Assembly (NCBI GenBank): GCA_964372275.1
Contig: CAYJRR010000003.1
Span: 22,240-86,239 of the forward strand
Length of the DNA stretch: 64,000 bases
Direction: 5' to 3'
Source: CAYJRR01 sp964372275 [NCBI: uncultured bacterium]
GTDB taxonomy: Bacteria; CAYJRR01
The position numbers were made by a program, and so were the translations under genes. Shown in pieces: positions 14,388 to 22,152 of the stretch. Under the pieces are notes generated by a model. It did no database searches. It was not told where the DNA came from and saw only the letters and a program-made list of their open reading frames with translations. Position 1 is the stretch's first letter. Each line of letters opens with the position of its first letter.

Positions 14388-16390
14388 GACGGCGCGTGAC
14401 GACGGCGTTCCCGGCGAGGGCGATCGCGACGGTGTCGATCGTGACGGCCGCCGCGGCATCGCCCGCAATCGCCGACGCGCGCGTCCTCGAGCGGGTGGCC
14501 GTCTTCGCGGTCGTCGAGGATCCCAACTCGGCCGGCGTCCTCGAACGGGCGATCGAAGCGGAGGTGAGCCGGATCCCGATGGAGGTCCGGCAGGGTTCGG
14601 AGATCGCCGCGACGCTCAACGGCCGGGACGACCGCGCCGTCGGCACGCCGCTCGACGAGTACGACCGCAAGGAGCTGGCGGCGCTCCTGGCGCGCGCGCG
14701 GCGGGCCTACGTCTCCGACCAGCTCGCTGGCGCGCTCGACCATCTGGCCGAGGCGCAGGACCTGTTCGAGGGCCGACAAGCCTCGAGCGAGGATCGGATC
14801 CGCGTCCACCTCCTGCGCGCCGCCGTCTTCCTGGAGATGGGGGAGCGCGCGCGGGCGACCTCCGAAGCGCGGGAGATCCTGACCCGCGATCCCGACTACT
14901 CCGTGAACCTCGACGAGTTTCGCCCGTCGCTCGCGGAGCTGGTCGACCGTGTCCGTGCGGAGTCGGGCCGGACGTTCGCCGTTCGCCTGTCGAACGTCCC
15001 CCGGGGGGCGTCGATCTTCGTCGACGAGCGTCCGGTCGGCGCCTCCACCCTCCAGGTGACGGGCGGCCGGCACCGGTTGGAGGTCCGGGCGCCAGGGTTC
15101 CGCTCGGTGTCGCTCGATCTCGAGGGAACCCCCGGCAGCGCCGTCGCGGTCCACCTCGCGGTCGCACTCTCCCAAGGGAACCGTCGCGCGCTCACCGACG
15201 GCGCATGGAGGAAACGGCCGCCGGCGCTTTCGCGTTGGCGGCTGGCGTTCCTGGCGCGGCGCCTCGGCGTGACCCACCTCGTCGTTGTGGCCGATCGCGA
15301 GGGGGAACGACGCGCCGCCATCTGGCACAAGGGGAAGGTCGCGGTGAGCGGATCCGAATGGCCCGACGCCGACGGCGATGCCCGCCTGAAGGCCTGGATC
15401 GTCCACCGACTGAAGTCCGATCCGTTCGCGGAGGTGGACGGCGAGCCGGCCCCTCCCGCTCGTGCGCCGGCGGTTTCGTCGCCGACGACCGCCTCCTCGC
15501 CCCACCGGGAGGCGGCCTCCGGTTCGCCGCCGGCATCGGGCGCGGCGCCCGACGCGGCCTCGTCCCCGCCGGCGCCCGTGGCATCGGCCCTGCCGCCGGC
15601 CTCCGAGCGACCGGCCTCGGGTGGATGGACGCTGCGTTGGCCGCGGGGATGGGAGGCGCGTCTCGCCGCAACGGGGGGGTGGCGGGAGCGGCGGGAACGG
15701 CTCCGCGGCGTCGACGGTGGCGGGATCGCCACCTGGTTCGGCGGCGCGACGACCCAGGTCGAGGTGGAGGTGGCGCGCGATGCCTGGATCGGATCGCTCG
15801 ACCTGGCGTGGAGCCAGTACGGCCTCCGCGCCGCGGAGGTGGAGGCGGAGCGCGCCCGACCGCGCGTGCGGGGCGGTAGCGCGTCGGAGGGGCGCGTCGC
15901 CGCCGGCTACGAGCGGCGATTCGGCGGAGCGACCGGGGCCTCGCCGCGCGTCGTCGGATGGACCGGAATCGCCTGGGAACGGCACCGCGCGCGTGACGTG
16001 CGGGATGCCGCCGGCGCCATCGGGCTCCTTCCGTCGCGTTCGGTGGTGGGCTGGGAGCTGGGGGCCGAGGGGTCGGCCTCGCTCCCCGCCATCCCCAACG
16101 CTCCGACGCGCCTGTCGGCGGGGATCGTGTTCGCGCCGTGGATCTCCTGGCGGGAGCGCCCCGACGGTGCCCGCGGATCCGGCGTCGAATCGGCGCGCGG
16201 CAGCGGCTTCGAGCTGGCCGCCGAGTGGGAGCGGCCGGACGGCTGGATCCTGCGCGCCGGGTACGACTACCGAGAGCGCCACGTCCGCTACGGCGGTGTC
16301 GGCGAGGCGCGGATCGAACCGGCGCTCCGCGAGGCGCGCCACCGCGACGAGCGTCACACCCTCGCCGTTTCGGTTCGGCGCGTCTTCTAG
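14384..16390 (+). CDS. Secreted PEGA-domain protein with C-terminal beta-rich region
   Basis: The 668-residue protein starts with a signal peptide (residues about 1-31, ending ADA). A helical, TPR-like part follows (ARRAYVSDQLAGALDHLAEAQ and onward), then a PEGA domain around 195-250 (GASIFVDERPVGASTLQVTG, then HRLEVRAPGF). After a Pro/Ala/Ser-rich linker near 350-420 comes a C-terminal half of alternating strands rich in Trp, Tyr and Arg that ends SVRRVF. A terminal Phe is typical of outer-membrane barrels. The ATG overlaps the yicC stop (ATGA). Likely envelope-anchored; function unknown. It faces a Ser/Thr kinase gene. Confidence 0.75.
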   Translation: MRRRVTTAFPARAIATVSIVTAAAASPAIADARVLERVAVFAVVEDPNSAGVLERAIEAEVSRIPMEVRQGSEIAATLNGRDDRAVGTPLDEYDRKELAALLARARRAYVSDQLAGALDHLAEAQDLFEGRQASSEDRIRVHLLRAAVFLEMGERARATSEAREILTRDPDYSVNLDEFRPSLAELVDRVRAESGRTFAVRLSNVPRGASIFVDERPVGASTLQVTGGRHRLEVRAPGFRSVSLDLEGTPGSAVAVHLAVALSQGNRRALTDGAWRKRPPALSRWRLAFLARRLGVTHLVVVADREGERRAAIWHKGKVAVSGSEWPDADGDARLKAWIVHRLKSDPFAEVDGEPAPPARAPAVSSPTTASSPHREAASGSPPASGAAPDAASSPPAPVASALPPASERPASGGWTLRWPRGWEARLAATGGWRERRERLRGVDGGGIATWFGGATTQVEVEVARDAWIGSLDLAWSQYGLRAAEVEAERARPRVRGGSASEGRVAAGYERRFGGATGASPRVVGWTGIAWERHRARDVRDAAGAIGLLPSRSVVGWELGAEGSASLPAIPNAPTRLSAGIVFAPWISWRERPDGARGSGVESARGSGFELAAEWERPDGWILRAGYDYRERHVRYGGVGEARIEPALREARHRDERHTLAVSVRRVF

Positions 16391-16428
16391 GGGTTCGGGG
16401 AGGCCCCGAGGGAGCCCGAAGGGCCGAC
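16389..16428 (-). repeat. GC-rich tandem-hairpin repeat, copy 1
   Basis: Read on the minus strand it is CGGCCCTTCGGGCTC followed by CCTCGGGGCCTCCCCGAACC. The two hairpins are GCCC/GGGC and TCGGGG/CCCCGA. It fills the gap between two convergent genes and begins at the TAG stop of the PEGA-domain gene. It has no T tract, but its position suits a bidirectional terminator. Confidence 0.7.
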
Positions 16429-16436
16429 CACCGCCG

Positions 16437-18545
16437 CTACGTGGCGTTTCGGCCGTCGACGGTGACGGTCCCGCGTTCGACGTCGACGAAGATCTTGGTC
16501 TCCCGGTCGGCGGCGATCTCGACGACGCGGTCGGCCTGGAATCCGGCGCGCGCGTTGATGAACTGGAACGCGTGTCGCCCGGCCGGGAGCTCCAGCCGGC
16601 GCAGCGGATCGCCGGCGCTGATCTGGCGGCCGCCGGTCCAGACTTCGACCCACGGGTCGGCGAGCACGGTGATCCACCCGCCGCGCACCGCCCCCGGCTT
16701 CGCCGCCTCGGTGACGGTGCGTGCCTTCGCCGACTCGGTGGGGGTGCGTGGCGCCGCTGCCGGGGTCGTTTCGCCGGCCGCGCGCGCCGTCGCCGGTCTC
16801 CCGACATCTCCGACCGCGATCGAGGGCGCGGTCGGGGCGACGTCGGCGGCGCGGGACGGCGCGGGCCGCTCGACCGACTCCGGCCGTGGCGCGGCGCGCC
16901 GCGTGGCGGGCGTCGACGCCGGCCGGTCCGCGTCGGCGAGGCTCGTGGCGTCGGTGCCCGGCGACCGTTCCACCACCGGCTCGGCGGGCACGGCCACGGC
17001 AATGGCCGTCGCCGGACGTTCCGAAACGACGCCGATCCGGAGACCGATCCCGAGGATCGCCGCCACCGCGCAGATCGCCGCGGCCGCCGCAAGCCATGTC
17101 CGGCGCCGGCGGCGCGGCCGAAGAGGCGCGGCGATTCCGCGGAGCGACCGCATCAGCGCGTCGGGGCGGAGGACGGCGAGCCCGTCGATCTCTCCGCCGG
17201 ACCGCCGCGCCGGCACCACCTGGGCGCGTCCTTGCGAATCGACGCGGCAGCGCACCGCCCGGATCGGTTCGGGGCCGCGGGGGCCGACGCTCGCGACCGG
17301 CTGGATTACCGTCTCTTGCCGGTCGTGTTCGCGCTCGTGCTCCTGGACCAGCTCCGCCCAGGCCCGCTCCTCCGAATCTTCGGGCCCCGCCGGCGTCGCC
17401 TCGTCGAAGGCGGCCATGTCGACGCTCGGGCCCAGCCCTTCGGAGGTCACCGACTCCGCGTTTCCGCCGGAGATCACCGTGCCGGTCTCGGCGGCGATCC
17501 AGGTGACGGGTCCGGTGGAGAGCACCGTCCTCTCGGCCTCCACCGAACCCTCGGGGGAGATCTGGGTCCTCTCCACCGTCTCGGCCCGTTCGATCCCCTC
17601 CGCGCGCCGCTCGTCGCCGAAGTTCTCCTCGAGCAGCCCCGCAAGCAGCGATCGGAACGGGGTCACCGGCGCGCCGAGCAGCCGTCCGAGATCGGCCTCG
17701 ACGGCGGCGGCGTCCTGGTAGCGCGCCTCCCGGTCGGCCTGCAGGAGGCGCCCGACGATCGGCCGCACCCGCTCCGGGATCTCCGCCAACGCCGCCGGCT
17801 CCAGACCCTGGAACGCCGCAATCCTCTCGAAGATGGCGTCGCTCGAGTCTCCGGTGAAGAGCCGCCGGCCGGTGACCATCTCGTAGAGCAACAATCCGAT
17901 ACCAAACAAATCGCTGCGGTGGTCGAGCGGCCGGAGGTTCGCCTGCTCCGGGCTCAGGTAGCCGATCTTCCCCTTCCAGACGCCGCTCTGGGTCTGCGCC
18001 ACGGCGCTCGCCACCTTGGCGATCCCGAAGTCGACCACCTTCACTTCGCCGCGGTAGGAGACCAGGATGTTTTGCGGCGAGATGTCGCGGTGCACGATCC
18101 CCAGCGGACGGCCGTCGGCGTCGGTCTCGGCGTGCGCGTAGGCGAGCGCTTTGGCGACCTCGCCCGCGATGAACAGCGCCGCCTCGATCGGCATGCGGCG
18201 GCCGCGGTCGGCGAGGCGCCGGAGCAGGTCGCACAGGTCCTGCCCGGCGACGTACTCCATCGCCATGTAGTAGTCGGCGTGGGTCAGACCCGGCCCGTGG
18301 GTGGCGTTGGGATCGCCGACCCCGAAGTCGAAGACCTGAACGATGTTGGGGTGCTCCAGGCGGGCGACCAGCTTCGCCTCCGCGGCGAACATCTCGCTGT
18401 CGGTCTCCCCCAGGAGGTGGGGGAGGATCCGCTTGATCGCGACCACCTTCTCGAAGCCGGCGGGGCCCCGGACGACCGCCTTCCAGACCTCGGCCATGCC
18501 ACCGGTCCCGACGCGGCGCAGGAGCTTGTATCGTCCCAGGTGCAT
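16437..18545 (-). CDS. Transmembrane Ser/Thr protein kinase
   Basis: The N-terminal kinase domain (about residues 1-270) has the glycine loop VGTGGMAEV, ATP Lys38, the catalytic loop HRDISPQN, DFG in VVDFGIAK and the activation-segment end GYLSPEQ, so it looks catalytically competent. A long low-complexity linker precedes one transmembrane helix near residue 485 (WLAAAAAICAVAAILGIGL). The extracytoplasmic part of about 200 residues is Pro/Ala-rich and ends in a small beta domain (VEVWTGGRQISAGDPLRRLE, then RHAFQFINA) resembling PEGA. HRDISPQN is frequent in myxobacterial kinases. The gene converges on the PEGA-domain gene. Confidence 0.9.
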   Translation of the reverse strand: MHLGRYKLLRRVGTGGMAEVWKAVVRGPAGFEKVVAIKRILPHLLGETDSEMFAAEAKLVARLEHPNIVQVFDFGVGDPNATHGPGLTHADYYMAMEYVAGQDLCDLLRRLADRGRRMPIEAALFIAGEVAKALAYAHAETDADGRPLGIVHRDISPQNILVSYRGEVKVVDFGIAKVASAVAQTQSGVWKGKIGYLSPEQANLRPLDHRSDLFGIGLLLYEMVTGRRLFTGDSSDAIFERIAAFQGLEPAALAEIPERVRPIVGRLLQADREARYQDAAAVEADLGRLLGAPVTPFRSLLAGLLEENFGDERRAEGIERAETVERTQISPEGSVEAERTVLSTGPVTWIAAETGTVISGGNAESVTSEGLGPSVDMAAFDEATPAGPEDSEERAWAELVQEHEREHDRQETVIQPVASVGPRGPEPIRAVRCRVDSQGRAQVVPARRSGGEIDGLAVLRPDALMRSLRGIAAPLRPRRRRRTWLAAAAAICAVAAILGIGLRIGVVSERPATAIAVAVPAEPVVERSPGTDATSLADADRPASTPATRRAAPRPESVERPAPSRAADVAPTAPSIAVGDVGRPATARAAGETTPAAAPRTPTESAKARTVTEAAKPGAVRGGWITVLADPWVEVWTGGRQISAGDPLRRLELPAGRHAFQFINARAGFQADRVVEIAADRETKIFVDVERGTVTVDGRNAT

Positions 18546-18584
18546 ACGAAAGGGGGGCGGAATCCTATCGGACTCGAGCGCCGA

Positions 18585-18613
18585 TTGCCACCCGGAAAGT
18601 TCCTTCTATAATC
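18585..18613 (+). promoter_or_regulatory. Predicted sigma70-type promoter of the glycine-rich lipoprotein
   Basis: TTGCCA is followed after 16-17 bases by a perfect TATAAT. The -10 box is about 40 bases upstream of the preferred GTG start. The divergent kinase start lies about 40 bases on the other side. Confidence 0.7.
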
Positions 18614-18652
18614 GCCGCTTTTCGAAGCCGTTCGGCGGTGGAGGCGGTTTTC

Positions 18653-20086
18653 GTGGGCGAACGCAGGCGGCACTTGTCACGAATCGGGATGGTTGTCGCG
18701 GGGGTGGCGGCCGTCGCCGTCTGGTCGGCGTGCACCTCGGTCGACCTGGAGGGACGGATCGTCACGCCCGACCCGACACCGCTGCTCGACCGCGGCGACG
18801 GCGGCGAGGGTTCGATCGTCGCCTCGAACGGCGCGATGGTGATCAACGTCTGTCATCCGCTTCTCGCGACGTCGGGAGGCGGGACGACGCTCGCGGTCGA
18901 GGGCGGGGAGGGGATCGTCGCCGGGCGCCGGATCCTCCTGATCCAGATGCAGCGTCCGTTGAGCAATCCGGACGTCGCCGACGCCTCCCCGTTCATCGCC
19001 CCGGACGACGTCGGGCGATGGGAGGCGAGAACGGTCGGATCGATCGTGGTCGGGACCGACGGCGTGGCGTCCGTCGCGCTCGACCGCCCCGTCGCCCCCC
19101 CGTACGGATCGTCAATCGTGGGGGGCGAGCGTACCGGGGAGTCGACCGCGCAGGTCTGCACGCTGCCGCAGTTCGAGGAGGTCGAGGTGCGCGCCGGCGG
19201 CCGCCTCCTGGCACCGGCGTGGAACGGATTCTCCGGAGGGGTGCTCGCCTTCGTGGCGCGCGGAACGGTCCGCGTCGACGGGCGGCTCGACGCCAGCGGC
19301 CGTGGCTTCCGCGGAGGGAACGTGCCGACCGGAGTCGTGAGCCAGGCGGCGAACGTCGTCGCCGAGACGACCTCGCTCCGCGGCGAAGGGGCGCCCGCCG
19401 ACGGCGCCGGCAAGGGGGAAGGGGTCGACGGGAACTCCTGGTACGCCGAGGGGCGGGGCAACATGACCCACGGAGGCGGCGGAGGGAATGGGCTGAACGG
19501 CGGAGGCGGCGGGGGCGGCAACGGCGGCGCGGGGGGCCTCGGCGGTAAGCAGGTCTCGACCTCCGGTGACAACCCGGATACGGCCGGACGCGGCGGCAGC
19601 CGTCTCACGATCGACGTTCCGCGGCGGCTGGCGTTCGGCGGCGGCGGTGGCGGTGGGCAGCACAACGAACTGGCGGTCGTTCCCGGTCGAGGCGCGGCCG
19701 GCGGCGGAATCGTGATCGTCGTGGCCGACCGCCTCGTCGGGCAGGGGGTGATCGAGGCCCGCGGCGCCGACGCTCCCGACTGCGGCGACGGGACCAACGC
19801 CGACGGAGCCGGCGGTGGCGGCGCCGGCGGGACGATCGTGCTGTGGTCGACGGGCTCCCGATTCGACGGAGCGATCGACGCCGCCGGAGGTCGGGGTGGC
19901 GACGTCGTGCGGTCGGCCGGGGCGCAGAACGGCCCGGGCGGTGGCGGCGGCGGCGGCCGGATCCACGCCCCGGGGTTGAGCTTCGCCAGCGCGAGCGTCG
20001 CCGGAGGGGCGAACGGCGTCAATCGCAACGGGACGAACGACCCGAACGGCGCGACCGCCGGAACCGAGGGCATCGCCGATCGCTAG
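18653..20086 (+). CDS. Large glycine-rich predicted lipoprotein
   Basis: The signal region (VVAGVAAVAVWSAC) ends in a lipobox-like WSAC, so the protein should be lipid-anchored. Much of the mature part consists of glycine runs (GGGGGNGLNGG, GGGGAGGT and similar) alternating with short beta-like strands such as GGIVIVVADRLVGQG and GTIVLWSTGSRF. A parallel beta-helix or surface-exposed structure is plausible but not proven. I chose the GTG at 18653 because GGAGG lies 8 bases upstream. An in-frame GTG at 18638 is the alternative and adds five residues. Function unknown. Confidence 0.75.
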   Translation: MGERRRHLSRIGMVVAGVAAVAVWSACTSVDLEGRIVTPDPTPLLDRGDGGEGSIVASNGAMVINVCHPLLATSGGGTTLAVEGGEGIVAGRRILLIQMQRPLSNPDVADASPFIAPDDVGRWEARTVGSIVVGTDGVASVALDRPVAPPYGSSIVGGERTGESTAQVCTLPQFEEVEVRAGGRLLAPAWNGFSGGVLAFVARGTVRVDGRLDASGRGFRGGNVPTGVVSQAANVVAETTSLRGEGAPADGAGKGEGVDGNSWYAEGRGNMTHGGGGGNGLNGGGGGGGNGGAGGLGGKQVSTSGDNPDTAGRGGSRLTIDVPRRLAFGGGGGGGQHNELAVVPGRGAAGGGIVIVVADRLVGQGVIEARGADAPDCGDGTNADGAGGGGAGGTIVLWSTGSRFDGAIDAAGGRGGDVVRSAGAQNGPGGGGGGGRIHAPGLSFASASVAGGANGVNRNGTNDPNGATAGTEGIADR

Positions 20087-20880
20087 CGCCAGAGTCCCCC
20101 TTTGAGGTGGGCCTGGTTGCGGGCGCGGAATTCGCTCCAGGCGTCGAACGAGCGGAAGGCGAGCGTCACGTTGGCGACGTTCGACTCGCCGCTCATCCCC
20201 AGGCTCCAGCTCACCCCCTGGGTGTGCTCGGTGCAGTGCGGGATCCGGACGACCTGGTCCTGGATCTCGAGTCGCTCCTCCACGTCGGCGCGTTGGCCGC
20301 AGACGCAGCAGGTGCCCTCGTCGGGCCAGACCAGCCGCGGAATCAGCGGGAGCGGGATGAGCACGTCGAAGACCGGGAGGTCCGAGACGAACCCCGGTTC
20401 GACGCGTCGGATCGTGCCGGACTCCATCGTGAGCCATCGGCCGCAGGCGCCGCAGCGATCGACGCCGATCAAGGTGGTGGGAGCGCCGCATGCCGGGCAG
20501 GGGGCCTTCCGGATGAACAGCGCCGCGAAGGTCGGCGGGATCGCGAGCACGGCGGCGACCACCGCCCATCCCAGTTGTCCGTTCCCCCAGAGCCAGACCG
20601 CGAGCAGGCCGAACGCGATGCTCGCCCCGACGAAGCCGGCGGTGAGCCCCCACGAGCGCGTCGAAACGCTCCGGCGCGCCGGCCGTCCGCGCGCGACGGT
20701 CGTCGGACCCGCCTCCCGATCGGGGGGGCGGCGCGGCGGCGCGGCCTTCGTCGGTTCGTCCGCCGGACGGTGGCGCGGGGCGGCGGCGGTCGTCTCTTCG
20801 GACGGCGGCGGGCGCGGCGCGGCGGCCGCTGCGTCGGGGCGCCTGCGCCCGGCGCGGGTCGGTTCGTCGGACGAGGGCAT
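20083..20880 (-). CDS. Membrane protein with zinc-ribbon motifs
   Basis: The N-terminal 70 residues are Pro/Arg/Ala-rich and probably disordered. Two hydrophobic helices follow (GLTAGFVGASIAFGLLAVWLW and GWAVVAAVLAIPPTFAALF). A soluble C-terminal domain comes next, with CPACGAP...CGACG and a later CCVCGQ, patterns that bind zinc. The family is not recognised. It overlaps the glycine-rich lipoprotein stop by 4 bases on the opposite strand and lies just upstream of nothing obvious on its own strand. Probably a real membrane protein; role unknown. Confidence 0.7.
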   Translation of the reverse strand: MPSSDEPTRAGRRRPDAAAAAPRPPPSEETTAAAPRHRPADEPTKAAPPRRPPDREAGPTTVARGRPARRSVSTRSWGLTAGFVGASIAFGLLAVWLWGNGQLGWAVVAAVLAIPPTFAALFIRKAPCPACGAPTTLIGVDRCGACGRWLTMESGTIRRVEPGFVSDLPVFDVLIPLPLIPRLVWPDEGTCCVCGQRADVEERLEIQDQVVRIPHCTEHTQGVSWSLGMSGESNVANVTLAFRSFDAWSEFRARNQAHLKGGLWR

Positions 20881-20982
20881 GTGCGTGGAGGCGACGCTAC
20901 GGCTCGCCCCCTTGTCTCGTCAATCGAACGGCATCCGCGCCGGGCCTGCGCCGGCGTCGAGCGGCTCGCCAGGCGCGAACGG

Positions 20983-21339
20983 TCACGAGAGGTGCTCCAG
21001 CCGCGTCGCCGTCTCGCGCGCGAATCGCCGCATCCCCGCGTCGGGACCGGCGGTCGTTCCGCAGACGACGAGCAGCCAGTCCTCTCCCACCCGCCGCAGC
21101 AGCAGCCATGGCGAATGGCCGTCGCTTTCGACGATCCGTTCGTCCGGCTCGGCCTCGTCGAAGGCGGCCTCGAGCATCCCTTCCAAGCCGCGGGAGAGGG
21201 CGGCGATCGTGGCGCCGTCGCCGGCGCTGGCGCGAACGTGGCCGCGGCGGTCGGCGAGGAGCGCCGCGGTCGGCCGTCCGAATTCGAGGAGCTGATCGAG
21301 GACACCCGCCATGCGGGCGTGTCGGAGTCTCGGCGCCAC
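20983..21339 (-). CDS. Roadblock/LC7-domain protein
   Basis: This small (118-residue) protein has the Roadblock/LC7 layout: an N-terminal helix (MAGVLDQLLEFG), then strands ALLADRRGHVRAS, a helix LSRGLEGMLEAAFDEA, and strands WLLLRRVGEDWLLVVCGT. Family members are small regulators that dimerise and often work with Ras-like GTPases such as MglA. None is in the window. The start at GTG 21339 is preferred for a purine-rich stretch upstream; ATG 21312 is the alternative. It is divergent from gmk, 47 bases apart. Confidence 0.75.
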   Translation of the reverse strand: MAPRLRHARMAGVLDQLLEFGRPTAALLADRRGHVRASAGDGATIAALSRGLEGMLEAAFDEAEPDERIVESDGHSPWLLLRRVGEDWLLVVCGTTAGPDAGMRRFARETATRLEHLS

Positions 21340-21386
21340 GTTCGATCTCTTTCGCCCGATTGAAACTGTGGTATAGGCCTCGCCCG

Positions 21387-22031
21387 ATGCCAGGCAAGCG
21401 GCGCGCCCAGAGCCCGGGAATGATCGTCGTGCTCTCGGGCGCGTCCGGCTCCGGGAAGACGACGCTGGCACGGCGACTGGTCGAACGGGTTCCCGGGATC
21501 GAGAAGTCGATCTCCTTCACCACCCGGCCGCCGCGACCCGATGAGACGCCGGGGGTCGCCTACCATTTCGTCGACCTCGGCACCTTCCGTTCGATGATCC
21601 GCCGGAGGGCCTTCGTGGAGCACGCCGAGGTGCACGGCAACCGCTACGGAACGTCGGCCGAGCAGATCCGGCGCCGCCTCGCCGCCGGGATCGACGTGGT
21701 GTGCGACATCGACGTGCAGGGCGGTCGGGCGATCCGGCGGCTGTTCGGCGAGCGGTCGGTGCGGATCTTCGTGCTGCCGCCGTCGTGGGGGGAGCTCGAG
21801 CGACGGCTGCGGAGCCGCAACAGCGATGCGGAGGAGGTGATCGCGCGCCGCCTGGCCCGGGCCCGGGAGGAGCATCGCCGCGCCCCGGAGTACGACTACC
21901 TCGTCGTCAACGACGACGTCGACGCCGCCACCGACGCCCTGGTCGAGATCGTCCGGGCGGAGCGGCGCCGGACTGATCGGGCGCGCCGGAACCTGCCGGC
22001 CGGGTTGATCCCCCCGGCTCCGCGGCGATAA
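21387..22031 (+). CDS. gmk: Guanylate kinase
   Basis: The enzyme phosphorylates GMP to GDP with ATP and recycles guanine nucleotides. It has the P-loop SGASGSGKTT at about 17-26, the GMP-binding block SFTTRPPRPDE and YHFVDLGTF, and the family motif CDIDVQGGRAIR, followed by the LID region RLRSRNSDAEEVIARRL. The 214 residues are typical, with a short basic C-terminal extension. In many relatives rpoZ (RNA polymerase omega) lies between gmk and rel. Here the 121-base gap holds only a promoter. Confidence 0.95.
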   Translation: MPGKRRAQSPGMIVVLSGASGSGKTTLARRLVERVPGIEKSISFTTRPPRPDETPGVAYHFVDLGTFRSMIRRRAFVEHAEVHGNRYGTSAEQIRRRLAAGIDVVCDIDVQGGRAIRRLFGERSVRIFVLPPSWGELERRLRSRNSDAEEVIARRLARAREEHRRAPEYDYLVVNDDVDAATDALVEIVRAERRRTDRARRNLPAGLIPPAPRR

Positions 22032-22073
22032 TGCCGGTTCCGCGCCGGGGCTTTGCTGCGACGCGTTATCCTG

Positions 22074-22102
22074 TTGACATAAAACGAGGTTTTGGCTATC
22101 GT
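22074..22102 (+). promoter_or_regulatory. Predicted sigma70-type promoter of rel/spoT
   Basis: A perfect TTGACA at 22074-22079 is separated by 17 bases from TATCGT at 22097-22102. Transcription would start near 22109, so an upstream GTG at 22108 would leave no leader. This supports the ATG at 22153 as the translation start. Confidence 0.65.
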
Positions 22103-22152
22103 ACGGGGTGCTGCGCCGCCCGGGCCGGCGGCCCGAGAGCTCGTTGCCTTTC

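Noticed and set aside
11270-17092. Minus-strand ORF of 1940 codons
   Set aside because: Low-complexity Arg/Pro/Ala translation lying across the yicC, PEGA-domain, kinase and membrane-protein genes in another frame; a shadow of GC-rich coding DNA.
22108-22152. GTG start of rel at 22108
   Set aside because: It falls at the expected transcription start of the promoter at 22074-22102, and homologues begin MIRLSDIL at 22153.
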